A stretch of 64,000 bases of DNA. Source: Myxococcales bacterium 68-20 (lineage in GTDB: Bacteria; Myxococcota_A; Polyangia; Polyangiales; Polyangiaceae). The stretch spans positions 119,974 through 183,973 of the forward strand of contig MKVQ01000013.1 in the NCBI GenBank assembly GCA_001899635.1, written 5' to 3'. Positions 1-7,778 of this stretch are shown here, piece after piece. Numbering within the stretch: position 1 is the first letter of the stretch; the number at the start of each line of letters is the position of its first letter. Position numbers and translations under genes: made by a program. Below the pieces are notes generated by a model. That model saw nothing but the letters and a program-made list of their open reading frames with translations. It was not told the origin of the DNA and searched no databases.

Positions 1-2
1 AC

Positions 3-377
3 GCCCCCGAGCGATCGCGCGACGGCGACGCCGCGTCAGGAATGCCGCAGTCCGCCCCGCCGTCACCGAAGGACGAACGGATCGAGCGGGACGATCTCCG
101 GCGTGGGCTCGGCCACGTCTTCGCGCTCCTCGGTCTCGTGCTCGATCGCGAGCCGCTCTCGATCGCGTACCGGGCGCTCGGTGCGGAGGACCCAGCCCTC
201 CGCGGGACGGCCTTCGAGTACCTCGAGGTCGTCCTTCCGCCTCGACTGCGCGAGGTGGTCGTTCCGCTCCTCGGCGACGTGAAGGCGCCGCCACGAAGTC
301 GCGAACGCGGAACGAACGAGCTCGCCGCCGAGCTCCTCCGCTCGCGAGGCGGCCTCGTGCGGCCGTCCTCGCTCTGA
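3..377 (+). CDS. C-terminal end of a HEAT-like/NTP-transporter-type protein (5' partial)
   Basis: The frame is open to the left edge of the window, so this is the last 124 residues of a larger gene. The visible part is hydrophilic and holds a helical repeat (about residues 60-95 of the fragment) with the pattern YRALGAEDPALRGTAFEYLE followed by VLPPRL. I associate this pattern with the HEAT-repeat tails of myxobacterial NTP/NDP-exchange-like or MFS-like transporters, where each helix pair reads 'bad-luck residues, LRGTALEYLE, LP'. No membrane segment is visible, so the transporter assignment is inference from family memory. An internal ATG at 42 could be mistaken for the start, but the upstream codons are open and in the same style. 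Confidence 0.5.
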   Translation, partial: APERSRDGDAASGMPQSAPPSPKDERIERDDLRRGLGHVFALLGLVLDREPLSIAYRALGAEDPALRGTAFEYLEVVLPPRLREVVVPLLGDVKAPPRSRERGTNELAAELLRSRGGLVRPSSL

Positions 378-427
378 GCCCCAACGAGCTTTCCGCTAGC
401 GCCGTTCCCGCCTATCGTGCGAGTGCC

Positions 428-1951
428 TTGGCTCGCTCGGCGTTGGTTCGCTCGTTCTTCGGCGCCTTCGCCTCGATCCTCGCGTTCGCCCCGACGCCGG
501 CCTTCGCTCGCGCGGACGACCCGCCCGCCACGTCTGCACCGGCGCAACCGAGAGACGAGGAGACGAGCCGCCGAACGCAGACGAACCCGCCTTCCGGGGC
601 GCGATCGGAGCAGGCCCCCGGCCAGATCGGTACCGCCGATGCGCCGGCGGCCACCGGGCGCCCGCCCGCCGCGGCAGGGACCGGAACGACGAGCCCGAAG
701 CGTCCCCTCCCCGACTACGGCGGTCGCGGCGCCCCGGACACGACCGCGGCCGACGTCGCGCTGTGGATCCCGCGCGTGATCCTCGCGCCGCTCTACCTCG
801 TGAGCGAATACGTCGTCCGCCGTCCGCTCGGCTGGCTCATCACGACCGCCGAGCAGAAGCAGTGGCCCTCGGCCATCCGCGACTTCTTCCTCTTCGGCCC
901 CGAGAAGAAGGCCGGGATCGTCCCGACGGCGTTCCTCGACTTCGGCATCCGCGCGAGCGTCGGTGTCTACGCGTTCTGGGACGACCTTCTCGCTCCTGGC
1001 AATCACCTCCGCCTCCACGCGTCGACGCTCGGCGCCGATTGGCTCCAGGGCGCCATCGCCGACCGGATCCCGCTCGGCAAGGATGCGTCGGTCGACCTAC
1101 GGCTCGAGGGCACCCACCGGCCCGACAACATCTTCCACGGGCTCGGCCCTCGCACTCTCCAGGAGAACCGCACCCGCTTCGGGATCGATCAGGTCCGCGC
1201 CCGCCCGGTCTTCGAGATGACGTGGTGGAAGGGCAGCCGCGTCTCGACGGAGGCCGGCTTCAAGTACGTCGCGTTCCGCGACGATGCTTGTTGCGACGAC
1301 CCTTCCCTCGTCACCGCGATCCGCGATGGCTGGCAGACCGCGCCCCCCGCGTTCGGCACCGGGTACTCGAGCGTGTACCAGCGCGGCGAGCTCACCATCG
1401 ACACGCGCGACGAGAGACCGAAGAGCCAGAGCGGCGTCCGCCTCGATCTCGAGGTCGAGCACGCGTCGAACGTCCGCCGCGCCAGCAGCAACTGGGTCCG
1501 TTACGGCGGGAGCGCCAGCGCGATCCTCGACATCAAGAACAACCGCACCATCGGCCTCACGGTCACGACGCTCTTCGCCGATCCGATCTCGCGCGGCGCC
1601 GAGATTCCGTTCACCGAACAGATCGTCCTCGGGGGCTCGGGGCCGATGCGCGGCTACCTCTACGGCCGGCTCGTCGACCGGAGCGCCGCCGTCGCGACGC
1701 TGAAGTACAAGTGGCCGATCTGGGTCTTCCTCGACGGCACGATCCAGCTCGCGACAGGGAACGTCTTCGGACCGCAGCTCGAAGGCTTCAAGTCGAAGCT
1801 GCTACGCCTCTCCGGCGCGATCGGAATCGAGAGCATCGGCAGCCCGGACCACACGTTCGAGCTCCTCGCGGGATTCGGCACCGAGACCTTCGAGCACGGC
1901 GCAGAGGTCAACTCGCTCCGCGTGCTCTTCGGCACGAACCGCGGGTTCTAA
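428..1951 (+). CDS. Omp85/BamA-TamA-like outer-membrane barrel protein
   Basis: A 507-residue secreted protein. It starts with a signal peptide (about residues 1-27, ending near AFARA), followed by a Pro/Thr/Ala-rich linker to about residue 100 and a long region of alternating polar and hydrophobic strands. The C-terminal third has features typical of the bacterial surface antigen (Omp85) domain: a TIDTRDERPKSQSGVRLDLEVE strand pair, a conserved glycine-rich turn GGSGPMRGY, and a final strand ending in FGTNRGF. No POTRA domains are obvious, so it is closer to stand-alone barrel forms than to BamA. The start is a TTG at 428, with another in-frame TTG at 443. A role in outer-membrane insertion or lipid/protein export is inferred from the fold only. 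Confidence 0.65.
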   Translation: MARSALVRSFFGAFASILAFAPTPAFARADDPPATSAPAQPRDEETSRRTQTNPPSGARSEQAPGQIGTADAPAATGRPPAAAGTGTTSPKRPLPDYGGRGAPDTTAADVALWIPRVILAPLYLVSEYVVRRPLGWLITTAEQKQWPSAIRDFFLFGPEKKAGIVPTAFLDFGIRASVGVYAFWDDLLAPGNHLRLHASTLGADWLQGAIADRIPLGKDASVDLRLEGTHRPDNIFHGLGPRTLQENRTRFGIDQVRARPVFEMTWWKGSRVSTEAGFKYVAFRDDACCDDPSLVTAIRDGWQTAPPAFGTGYSSVYQRGELTIDTRDERPKSQSGVRLDLEVEHASNVRRASSNWVRYGGSASAILDIKNNRTIGLTVTTLFADPISRGAEIPFTEQIVLGGSGPMRGYLYGRLVDRSAAVATLKYKWPIWVFLDGTIQLATGNVFGPQLEGFKSKLLRLSGAIGIESIGSPDHTFELLAGFGTETFEHGAEVNSLRVLFGTNRGF

Positions 1952-2183
1952 GCGACTCGGAAGTCCCAGCCGAACCCGCCCCGCGCGATCGGCCCGCTCA
2001 GCAATGCGGGGCGGTTCGCTGCGTGGAGCCTCGCTCTCGCCCGCTCCGCACAATCACGCAGCGTCGTCGCGACGTGCGAGCCGAAGCCGCGAGACGTCGG
2101 CGACGTCCGACACGTTCGTCGGCGTCATCGCGCTTGGCGGGCTCGCCACGACGTGCAAGTTAAGGGGTAGATCGGAGCTGGTG

Positions 2184-2636
2184 ATGCGCCGCTCGCGCGA
2201 CTTCAACGTGACCTCAGCTGTGCTCATTCTGTCGAGCTTGCTCGTCTCGACCGCGATCGGCTGCTCGGACCCGAAGGGCACCCCGACCGAGTCGGCTCCG
2301 GTGTGCCTCGAAACAGGTATCGACGAGTCGTGCACGCCCGCCTACGAGCCGACCTACGACGCGCTCTACGCCAACACGTTCCAGCGGAGCTGCGCCGCGT
2401 CGGGCGTGAGCTGCCATGCCTCGACCGGCAAGCAAGGCGGCGTCGACTTCGGCGATCCCGAATCCGGCTACGAAGGGCTGAGGACCAAGCTGCGCGCGGG
2501 CGAGCCCGAGTGCAGCATCCTCGTCCACCGCATCGTCGCGACGGACGGCAAGGTCCGCATGCCGCCGGGACGCTCGCTCACAGCGGGAGAACAATGCGCG
2601 ATCATCAAGTGGGTCGCCGACGGAGCCCGCCGGTGA
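2184..2636 (+). CDS. Lipoprotein with a single cytochrome-like CxxxxxxCH motif
   Basis: A 150-residue secreted lipoprotein. The N-terminus is a short basic stretch, a hydrophobic core and a lipobox (STAIGC, Cys27). The mature part contains the pattern FQRSC-x6-CH near residue 70 and a C-terminal MPPGxSLTxGEQCAIIKWVADGAR segment. This resembles the single-haem or haem-like 'planctomycete-type' domains common in myxobacterial lipoproteins, with the conserved closing helix LxxxxxxxIxxWIxxGA. The ATG at 2184 is preceded by GGAG at 2174-2177 and was chosen over longer in-frame extensions that lack a signal peptide. Its stop overlaps the next gene's GTG by four bases, so the pair is coupled. Confidence 0.65.
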   Translation: MRRSRDFNVTSAVLILSSLLVSTAIGCSDPKGTPTESAPVCLETGIDESCTPAYEPTYDALYANTFQRSCAASGVSCHASTGKQGGVDFGDPESGYEGLRTKLRAGEPECSILVHRIVATDGKVRMPPGRSLTAGEQCAIIKWVADGARR

Positions 2637-3988
2637 AGCGACGAGCTCTCATCTTCGCCTCGGCGATCGCGATCGCGGCGGTGACCGGCGCCTCCTGCGG
2701 CCCGGGCACCGAGGAGCAGAAGATCTCGCTGACGCGAGAGGCGCTCTACGATCCGAACAACTGCTTGCCGTGTCACGACCAGCAGTTCCGTGAGTGGTCG
2801 AGCAGCATGCACGCGTACGCAGCGGAAGATCCCGTCTTCCTCGCGATGAACAAGCGCATGCTCCGCGAGACGAACGGCGCGTCGGCGGACTTCTGCGTCG
2901 GCTGCCATGCGCCGATGGCGCTGCGCCTCGGCCTCACGAAGGACGGCTCGAACCTGGCCGATCTGCCCACCTCCGTGCGCGGCATCACCTGCTACTTCTG
3001 CCACGCGGCCGACGCCGTCGAAGGCACGCACAACAACCCGCTGCGCCTGGCCGATGACGGTGTCATGCGCGGCGCCATCCACGATCCCGCGAAGTCGATG
3101 CCCCATCGAGGCGCGTACTCGCCGCTCCACGATCGTGAGAACCCCGAGTCGTCGAAGCTGTGCGGCGCGTGCCACGACGTGGTTACGCCGCACGGCGCAC
3201 ACATCGAGCGAACGTTCGACGAGTGGAAGAACTCGCTCTACTCGCAGCCCGGCCAGCTCTCGTGCGGCAAGTGCCACATGGACGGGAGCGACGGACAGGC
3301 CGCGCAGATGGACGGCGCGCCGAAGCGCAAGGTTCACGATCACTCGATGCCCGCGGTCGACATCGCGCTCACGCCATTCTTCGGCGTGGAGTCCCAGCGC
3401 GCCGCGGTGCAGCGCCTTCTCGACCAGACGCTGATCACGAAGCTCTGCGTGAAGCAGACGCCGCTCGGCGTCGTCGCGGACGTCACGCTCGACAACGCGT
3501 TCGCAGGCCACAAGTTCCCGAGCGGAGCAGCACAGGACCGCCGTGCGTGGGTCGAGCTCCTCGCGTACAAGAACGACGCGCTGATCTTCTCGAGCGGTGT
3601 GGTCGAGGATCGAAAGGCTGCGTCCAAGCTCGAGGATCCGAACTTCTGGCTCCTCCGCGACAAGATCTTCACCGTCGACGGACGCGAGACCCATCTCTTC
3701 TGGGAAGCGGCGCGCGTGGAGTCGGAGCTGCTGCCGGCCGCCGTGACGGCGGATCCGCTCGATCCGAGGTTCATCCACTCCGTCACGCGCTCCTATCCCC
3801 TCCCCGCCATCCCGGACCGCGTGAACATGCGCGTCCGCATGCGCCCGCTCGACTTCGATCTCCTCGACGACCTCGTCGCCTCGGGCGATCTCGATCCGGC
3901 GCTGCTCGACAAGATCCCGACCTACGATCTCGCGAGCGGCACGAAGGAGTGGACCTCCGAGGTCGGCTTCGCGCGCTGCATCGAGTAG
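2633..3988 (+). CDS. Multihaem (five CxxCH) cytochrome c family lipoprotein
   Basis: A 451-residue exported cytochrome. The signal peptide ends in a lipobox (VTGASC, Cys22). Five CxxCH haem sites are visible at about residues 44, 88, 120, 177 and 211 (CLPCH, CVGCH, CYFCH, CGACH, CGKCH), with several free His that could serve as distal ligands (HDQQ, HNNP, HRGAYS). The C-terminal half is haem-free and contains AGHKFPSGAAQDRRAWVEL, a motif I know from cytochrome c554-like and multihaem proteins of deltaproteobacteria. The GTG start at 2633 overlaps the upstream stop (GTGA). A periplasmic or outer-membrane electron-transfer role is inferred. The partner is probably the upstream haem lipoprotein. 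Confidence 0.8.
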   Translation: MKRRALIFASAIAIAAVTGASCGPGTEEQKISLTREALYDPNNCLPCHDQQFREWSSSMHAYAAEDPVFLAMNKRMLRETNGASADFCVGCHAPMALRLGLTKDGSNLADLPTSVRGITCYFCHAADAVEGTHNNPLRLADDGVMRGAIHDPAKSMPHRGAYSPLHDRENPESSKLCGACHDVVTPHGAHIERTFDEWKNSLYSQPGQLSCGKCHMDGSDGQAAQMDGAPKRKVHDHSMPAVDIALTPFFGVESQRAAVQRLLDQTLITKLCVKQTPLGVVADVTLDNAFAGHKFPSGAAQDRRAWVELLAYKNDALIFSSGVVEDRKAASKLEDPNFWLLRDKIFTVDGRETHLFWEAARVESELLPAAVTADPLDPRFIHSVTRSYPLPAIPDRVNMRVRMRPLDFDLLDDLVASGDLDPALLDKIPTYDLASGTKEWTSEVGFARCIE

Positions 3989-4067
3989 CAGCGCGTTCGA
4001 GCCGACCGGCTCAGCCGTCGAGACAGTAGCGGGGCGTTCGAGCCGACCGGCTCAGCCGTCGAGACAG
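3984..4067. repeat. 41-bp tandem direct repeat with an internal palindrome between convergent genes
   Basis: Two copies with a 41-bp period share AGTAGC plus a 34-bp identical block (3993-4026 and 4034-4067). Each copy contains the inverted repeat GAGCCG-AC-CGGCTC. The second copy includes the last codons (CLDG and stop) of the minus-strand gene ending at 4052, so the duplication copies the 3' end of that gene. The palindromes could act as weak terminators for both convergent units, but no T-run follows. Confidence 0.7.
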
Positions 4068-4540
4068 AACTGGAACGTCGCTTCCTGGAGCGGGCCGCCG
4101 CCGGCGGTCTGCACGCCGATCTTGATCTGCCAGAGACCCGCCATCGCGAGGTAGATCTCGTCGACGGTGTACTTGCCACCGCCCGTCGCCGTCACGACCG
4201 GCTTCACTGCGCTGCCATGCGCGTGATCGGGCATCCACGGGGTCACCGTGATAGTCGCGCCGTCGACTGGCTGTCCCGCGGCGTCGACCACCTCGAGCGT
4301 CATCGTGTTCGTGCCCTTGATCGGCGGGCCGGGATTGGACTCGAGGAGCCTCACCGAGAGGGTCCCCGCCGACTTCGAGAGCCCCGGGGCGTAGACGTCC
4401 TTGCGGCCGTCTGCCGCGCACCCCGTCGCCGGAGGCGCGCCGGTGCTGCCCTTGTCGCCGCCGTCATCGTCGCCGGAGCACGCGGTGGACATCAGCGCCA
4501 CGCTCAGAAGGACGGTCGCAACAACGCTCAGACTCCGCAT
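4052..4540 (-). CDS. YtkA/FixH-like lipoprotein with MPxHxHGS motif
   Basis: A 162-residue lipoprotein. The lipobox is VALMSTAC (Cys21), followed by an Asp/Gly linker. The mature domain (about residues 55-160) is an all-beta Ig-like fold of the YtkA/FixH type with the motif MPDHAHGS at residues 103-110 and a closing strand pattern GLWQIKIGV. The paralogue at 6295-6711 has MPAHGHGS at the same place. In this family the MP-x-H-x-H-G signature occurs in periplasmic proteins found near copper and other metal genes, so metal binding is a plausible role but is not shown here. It is the last gene of a minus-strand set beginning at 7072 and forms a pair with the Cys/His lipoprotein at 4690-5214. Confidence 0.7.
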   Translation of the reverse strand: MRSLSVVATVLLSVALMSTACSGDDDGGDKGSTGAPPATGCAADGRKDVYAPGLSKSAGTLSVRLLESNPGPPIKGTNTMTLEVVDAAGQPVDGATITVTPWMPDHAHGSAVKPVVTATGGGKYTVDEIYLAMAGLWQIKIGVQTAGGGPLQEATFQFCLDG

Positions 4541-4689
4541 GCCAGTACCTCGTGCAAGAGCTCCGGAGACGTCGCCGGAGGCGGGACGCCGGTTTCGCGG
4601 CGTGGCCGGAACCCTAGCACGCGATCGCGCGCTGGGCTGCGCCGCGCAGGAGGTCGCGGCGCAGCTCTTCCGTCATGAACGATCGGCGA

Positions 4690-5214
4690 TCAATGGCATG
4701 CGACGGCGCCGCTCGCGTGTTCGCAGTCGTGCGCCGGATCCGCGGCCGTCTTGGCGTCCTCGCAGTGCGTCGCGAAGCACGTGAGGTCGTTCGCGCTGAA
4801 CGCGGCGCATGCCGAGAGGCATGCCGCTTCGTCGGCGAACTCGCTCGCGCACGCGGTCTTCATGCACTCGCAGTACGCGGGGCATGGATCCGCGGGCGCG
4901 TCGGTCGATGCATCCGTCGCGCCGGCATCACCGCCCGCGTCGACGTCGCTCGGCACGTGCCCGCCATCGGACTTGGCGCCCTCGGGGCACTCCGCGAGGC
5001 ACTCCGCCTTGCGCGGACCGCACTTCGAGTCGTCCCCGTCATGGCCGAGGTTGTGGCACTCCTCGCCGAGCGGCGTCTTCACGCCGTGACATTGGGATGC
5101 AAGCTCGCTGCAGGAGCCCGTGTAGTCCGGCGCACGCGACGGCGTAGACGAGGAGCATGCGACGGCAAGAAGGACGGTGGCAGTGATGGCAGCAAAACTC
5201 GTGTGGAGGTTCAT
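4690..5214 (-). CDS. Cys/His-rich lipoprotein (paralogue of 6713-7072)
   Basis: A 174-residue lipoprotein (lipobox LLAVAC, Cys20) with two Cys-rich segments separated by an Asp/Ala/Gly linker. The first segment has C35, C42-H43, C53-H54, H58, C65, C72 and C76. This spacing (C-x6-CH, CHxxxH, C-x6-C-x3-C) is almost identical in the paralogue at 6713-7072. The second segment (about residues 108-174) adds a further set of Cys including CPAYCECMKTAC. The paired CH dipeptides suggest a metal-binding or disulphide-rich domain. I do not recognise a named family. It precedes a YtkA-like lipoprotein gene, the same order as in the paralogous pair. Confidence 0.65.
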   Translation of the reverse strand: MNLHTSFAAITATVLLAVACSSSTPSRAPDYTGSCSELASQCHGVKTPLGEECHNLGHDGDDSKCGPRKAECLAECPEGAKSDGGHVPSDVDAGGDAGATDASTDAPADPCPAYCECMKTACASEFADEAACLSACAAFSANDLTCFATHCEDAKTAADPAHDCEHASGAVACH

Positions 5215-5314
5215 CGGAGAATCCTGGAACTAGAGGGGTCAACGGCCAGAGCACCGGTCCGCCTGCCGACCAAGTCGGTGACGGATCGATGGTCGAGCCC
5301 GCTGGAAGGGAGGC

Positions 5315-6298
5315 TCATCGCGTGAACGCGATGAACGCGGTGAGGCCCGTAGCGGCGACGGCGTTCTTCGAGAGGCCGTCGATGGGCGGTTGGTGCGAGA
5401 GCGCGAGCCCCGAGCGGAAGCCGAGGCTCGTCTTGTAGGTCGCGCTCACGCCGAGCGAGACGCTTCGCTGCCCGCTGTCCGGCGACGTGCGGCCGCCGTA
5501 CTGGACGTCCCCTTCGGCCGCGAGGTCGGCGAAGAGACCGAGCGTCGCGTCGCCCTGGAAGACGATCCCCATGAGGCGGACGAGTCCTCGCGGTGCGAGC
5601 GCGCGACGAAGCCCGATCGACTCGTCGGGCGCGCGCCAGGCGGCCTCGCCGACAGCGCCGATCTGGAAGCGCGACGCGAACGACTTGCGAACGTCGACGG
5701 AGAGCGCGAGCTCCGTCGTGCCGAGCCCTTGGCTCGTCGCGGTGGAGCCCACCGTGCCCGGGCTCGGACCGGCAGCGCCCGCACTGGTCGTGCGGTCGAC
5801 TGGTCCGGTCGGGAGCCGGGAGGTGACGGTCACGCCCAGCGCGGGCAGCCGGTGTTGCCCCGTGAGCTCGAGCGGAGGCTCCTGTAGAATCTCCCAGCGC
5901 GCGCGAAGCGAGAGGTCGCCGAGCGCGCCGCGAGAGGAGCGGAACCCAGGGCCACTGACGAGCACGTTGCCGTACGCGGTGGTGGCGCCGAGCTCGACCG
6001 AGTCGATCGGGCGCACCGCGCCCGCGAACGCGAGCTCGATAACCCGATCGTGCGAGTCCTGCTTGAACGGGCGGAAGCGCGATCGCTGATCGAACACGCC
6101 CTGACCGAGGCGCATCGTCTCCGCGATCGAGAAACCGTACGTCTGCCACGGCGCCGTGAGCGCCGACCCCGCACCGCCGGGGCCGCGGCAGGAGCCACAG
6201 GCCTCGGCGACGCGCGGCGCCGCAAACGCGACGAGCGCAACCACGAGCGCGAGCGCGACGGACGATGCCCGTCGTGCTCGCGACTCGAGTGGGGTCAT
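5315..6298 (-). CDS. Outer-membrane beta-barrel protein between two metal-type lipoprotein modules
   Basis: A 327-residue secreted protein. It has a signal peptide (about residues 1-33, ending near AEA) and a mature N-terminus ACGSCRGPGG with two closely spaced Cys. The rest alternates hydrophobic and polar residues in about 12 strands and ends in FIAFTR, which fits a transporter-like outer-membrane barrel. The start ATG at 6298 overlaps the stop of the upstream YtkA-like gene (ATGA), so the two are coupled. A channel or efflux-linked role in metal handling is inferred from the neighbours only. No catalytic motif is visible. Confidence 0.6.
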   Translation of the reverse strand: MTPLESRARRASSVALALVVALVAFAAPRVAEACGSCRGPGGAGSALTAPWQTYGFSIAETMRLGQGVFDQRSRFRPFKQDSHDRVIELAFAGAVRPIDSVELGATTAYGNVLVSGPGFRSSRGALGDLSLRARWEILQEPPLELTGQHRLPALGVTVTSRLPTGPVDRTTSAGAAGPSPGTVGSTATSQGLGTTELALSVDVRKSFASRFQIGAVGEAAWRAPDESIGLRRALAPRGLVRLMGIVFQGDATLGLFADLAAEGDVQYGGRTSPDSGQRSVSLGVSATYKTSLGFRSGLALSHQPPIDGLSKNAVAATGLTAFIAFTR

Positions 6299-6711
6299 GG
6301 GACGTCGACCGCCACGATCACCTCGTCGTCACGCGCATCGACGCGCAACCCGAGGCGCAGCTCCCAGCGCCCGGACATGTAGAGGACGAGATCGCGAATC
6401 AAGAATTCGCCTTCGTCCCCACGCTCGATCTTCGGCGCCGGGCTCCCATGCCCGTGAGCGGGCATGAGCGCCGACGCCGAGGCGAGCTCGACGTGTGCGT
6501 TGGCCGGGAAGCTCACGACGACCGTGTTCTTCCCGAGCTTGATCGGCGCAGTCGGCCTCAGCTCCACGTCGACCCGCGCCTGTGACGAGACCCGGACCGG
6601 GCCGTCGTTCTGGAGCGTGCCGAGCGTGGCCTCGTCACTCGCGGCGTCACCGCACGCGGTGGCGAGCAGGAGAGCGAGCGCGAAGACGCCCGCTGCCCTC
6701 TTGGCGGCCAT
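6295..6711 (-). CDS. YtkA/FixH-like lipoprotein with MPxHxHGS motif (paralogue of 4052-4540)
   Basis: A 138-residue lipoprotein. The signal peptide ends in a lipobox (LLLATAC, Cys20), and the mature part is a single beta-sandwich domain with MPAHGHGS at residues 83-90 and the closing pattern SGRWELRLGLRV. Strand order and signature match the gene at 4052-4540. The ATG at 6711 lies one base after the stop of the Cys/His lipoprotein gene, and its own stop overlaps the barrel gene, so three genes are coupled. Metal binding by the two His of the signature is plausible for the family but is inference. Confidence 0.7.
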   Translation of the reverse strand: MAAKRAAGVFALALLLATACGDAASDEATLGTLQNDGPVRVSSQARVDVELRPTAPIKLGKNTVVVSFPANAHVELASASALMPAHGHGSPAPKIERGDEGEFLIRDLVLYMSGRWELRLGLRVDARDDEVIVAVDVP

Positions 6712-6712
6712 G

Positions 6713-7072
6713 TCAGTGACCGCCGTCGTGTTCCTCGCCGCCGTCGTCGCTCGCGCCCGCGTCGGCCTTCGCTTGCCCGCAGATGTCGAGGCAGCGCTCC
6801 TTGATGCCGGTGCAGTCGGAGTCGCTCTTGGCGGAGTGAGCCGTGTCGTGACAGTCGTGGATCTCGCCCTCCCCCACGTCCACCTCGTGACAGGCGGCGG
6901 TGATCGCGTTGCACGCGGGATAGGGGCTCGTGTGCCCACCGCCGCCGCCGTCGCCACCGTGGCTGTGGCCGTCGTCGTCGTGGCTGTCGCAGCCGGTCCA
7001 GGCGAACGTCGCGGCGGCGATCGTCGCCATGGTGAACGCAAGGGCCTTCGCCCGGGTCACGTCTACCTTCAT
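6713..7072 (-). CDS. His- and Cys-rich lipoprotein
   Basis: A 119-residue lipoprotein (lipobox FAWTGC, Cys28). The mature protein opens with a His/Asp/Gly-rich stretch (residues 30-47, HDDDGHSHGG type) and ends with another (HDGGH). These flank a compact domain with C54, C61-H62, C74-H75, H79, C87, C94 and C98. The same Cys/His spacing is seen in the protein at 4690-5214. The His-rich flanks make metal binding likely. The ATG at 7072 is preceded by GAGGATGAG and was preferred over an upstream in-frame extension without a signal. It heads the minus-strand set running to 4052. The 194 bp upstream holds an AT-rich TTGAAATACATTCA element but no NikR-like box. Confidence 0.65.
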   Translation of the reverse strand: MKVDVTRAKALAFTMATIAAATFAWTGCDSHDDDGHSHGGDGGGGGHTSPYPACNAITAACHEVDVGEGEIHDCHDTAHSAKSDSDCTGIKERCLDICGQAKADAGASDDGGEEHDGGH

Positions 7073-7266
7073 CTCATCCTCATCCGTTGAAATACATTCA
7101 CGTTCGGCCCTGAAATGAGCCGGTGGAGCGGCACGGCGCGCGAGGCGCACCTTCCGCTGCGGATCGCTTGGGGCGCGAGCCCCGAGCTCGACGAGGCCCG
7201 GCCTTCGCCGACCCTCTTGGACATGCGCGGACTCGGTCCAGCAAAGCTGGACTCGATCCACTTCGG

Positions 7267-7683
7267 TCAAACGGCAGACGAGGAGAGTCTTGGAGGCGGC
7301 GTCGGTGGAGGCCGCGCGAGATCGGAGACCAGAAGAATCGTGGCCGGCGGGAGCGAGACCCGTTCGGCGACCGGAGCGATCACGCTCGAGGGCGGAACCA
7401 CCGCACAGATCGCCTTGCTTCCGAACGCGTGCTCGTCGTCACCGCACCGCCCCAAGAGCGATTCGGACGTGAGGAGCAGCTCCTCCTCGAGCTCCGGGTT
7501 GCACTTGGCGCAGACGCAGTCGTGCTTGTCGATCGAGCAGTGGCAGACGTGCGGCCCCTCCACCCCGACGAGCCGCGCCCAGACCGGGAGGGCGCCCGAG
7601 CTCGCGAGCGGGAGCGACACCGCGAAAATGAGCGCGCGGAGCATCCCAAGCCCCCATCGCTCGAACTTTCGCCTTGCGGCCAC
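7267..7683 (-). CDS. Small secreted Cys-rich protein at a NikR-controlled divergent promoter
   Basis: A 138-residue protein with an N-terminal signal-like hydrophobic segment (about residues 14-32) and a dense Cys/His cluster: H45, C47, H48, C49, H54, C56, C58, C61, then C80 and C93. The CHC-x6-CxCxxC arrangement looks like a soft-metal site. I do not recognise the family. The GTG at 7683 is given as start, and the ATG at 7644 with a purine-rich upstream is an alternative that would shorten the n-region. It diverges from a NiCoT-like permease, and the shared intergenic region carries a predicted NikR operator at 7745-7772, so nickel-dependent expression is likely. Confidence 0.6.
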   Translation of the reverse strand: MAARRKFERWGLGMLRALIFAVSLPLASSGALPVWARLVGVEGPHVCHCSIDKHDCVCAKCNPELEEELLLTSESLLGRCGDDEHAFGSKAICAVVPPSSVIAPVAERVSLPPATILLVSDLARPPPTPPPRLSSSAV

Positions 7684-7744
7684 GAGCGCAACCTAGCATG
7701 CGCCAGTGCAACGCCCCCCGGGCAAAGTGTCGCGGGGCTGAATC

Positions 7745-7772
7745 GTGTTACCGATTCGAGGGATCGTGCTAC
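7745..7772. promoter_or_regulatory. Predicted NikR operator in the 7683(-)/7779(+) divergent promoter
   Basis: GTGTTAC at 7745-7751 and GTGCTAC at 7766-7772 are separated by exactly 14 bases. Read on the other strand this is GTAGCAC-N14-GTAACAC. The spacing and the GTAACAC half-site match the operator I recall for Geobacter NikR (GTGTTAC-N13/14-GTAACAC). Three more sites with the same spacing lie at 9437-9464, 9470-9497 and 12777-12804. The site ends 6 bp before the permease start and 61 bp from the Cys-rich gene start, a position suited to repressing both. Confidence 0.75.
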
Positions 7773-7778
7773 GGTCCG

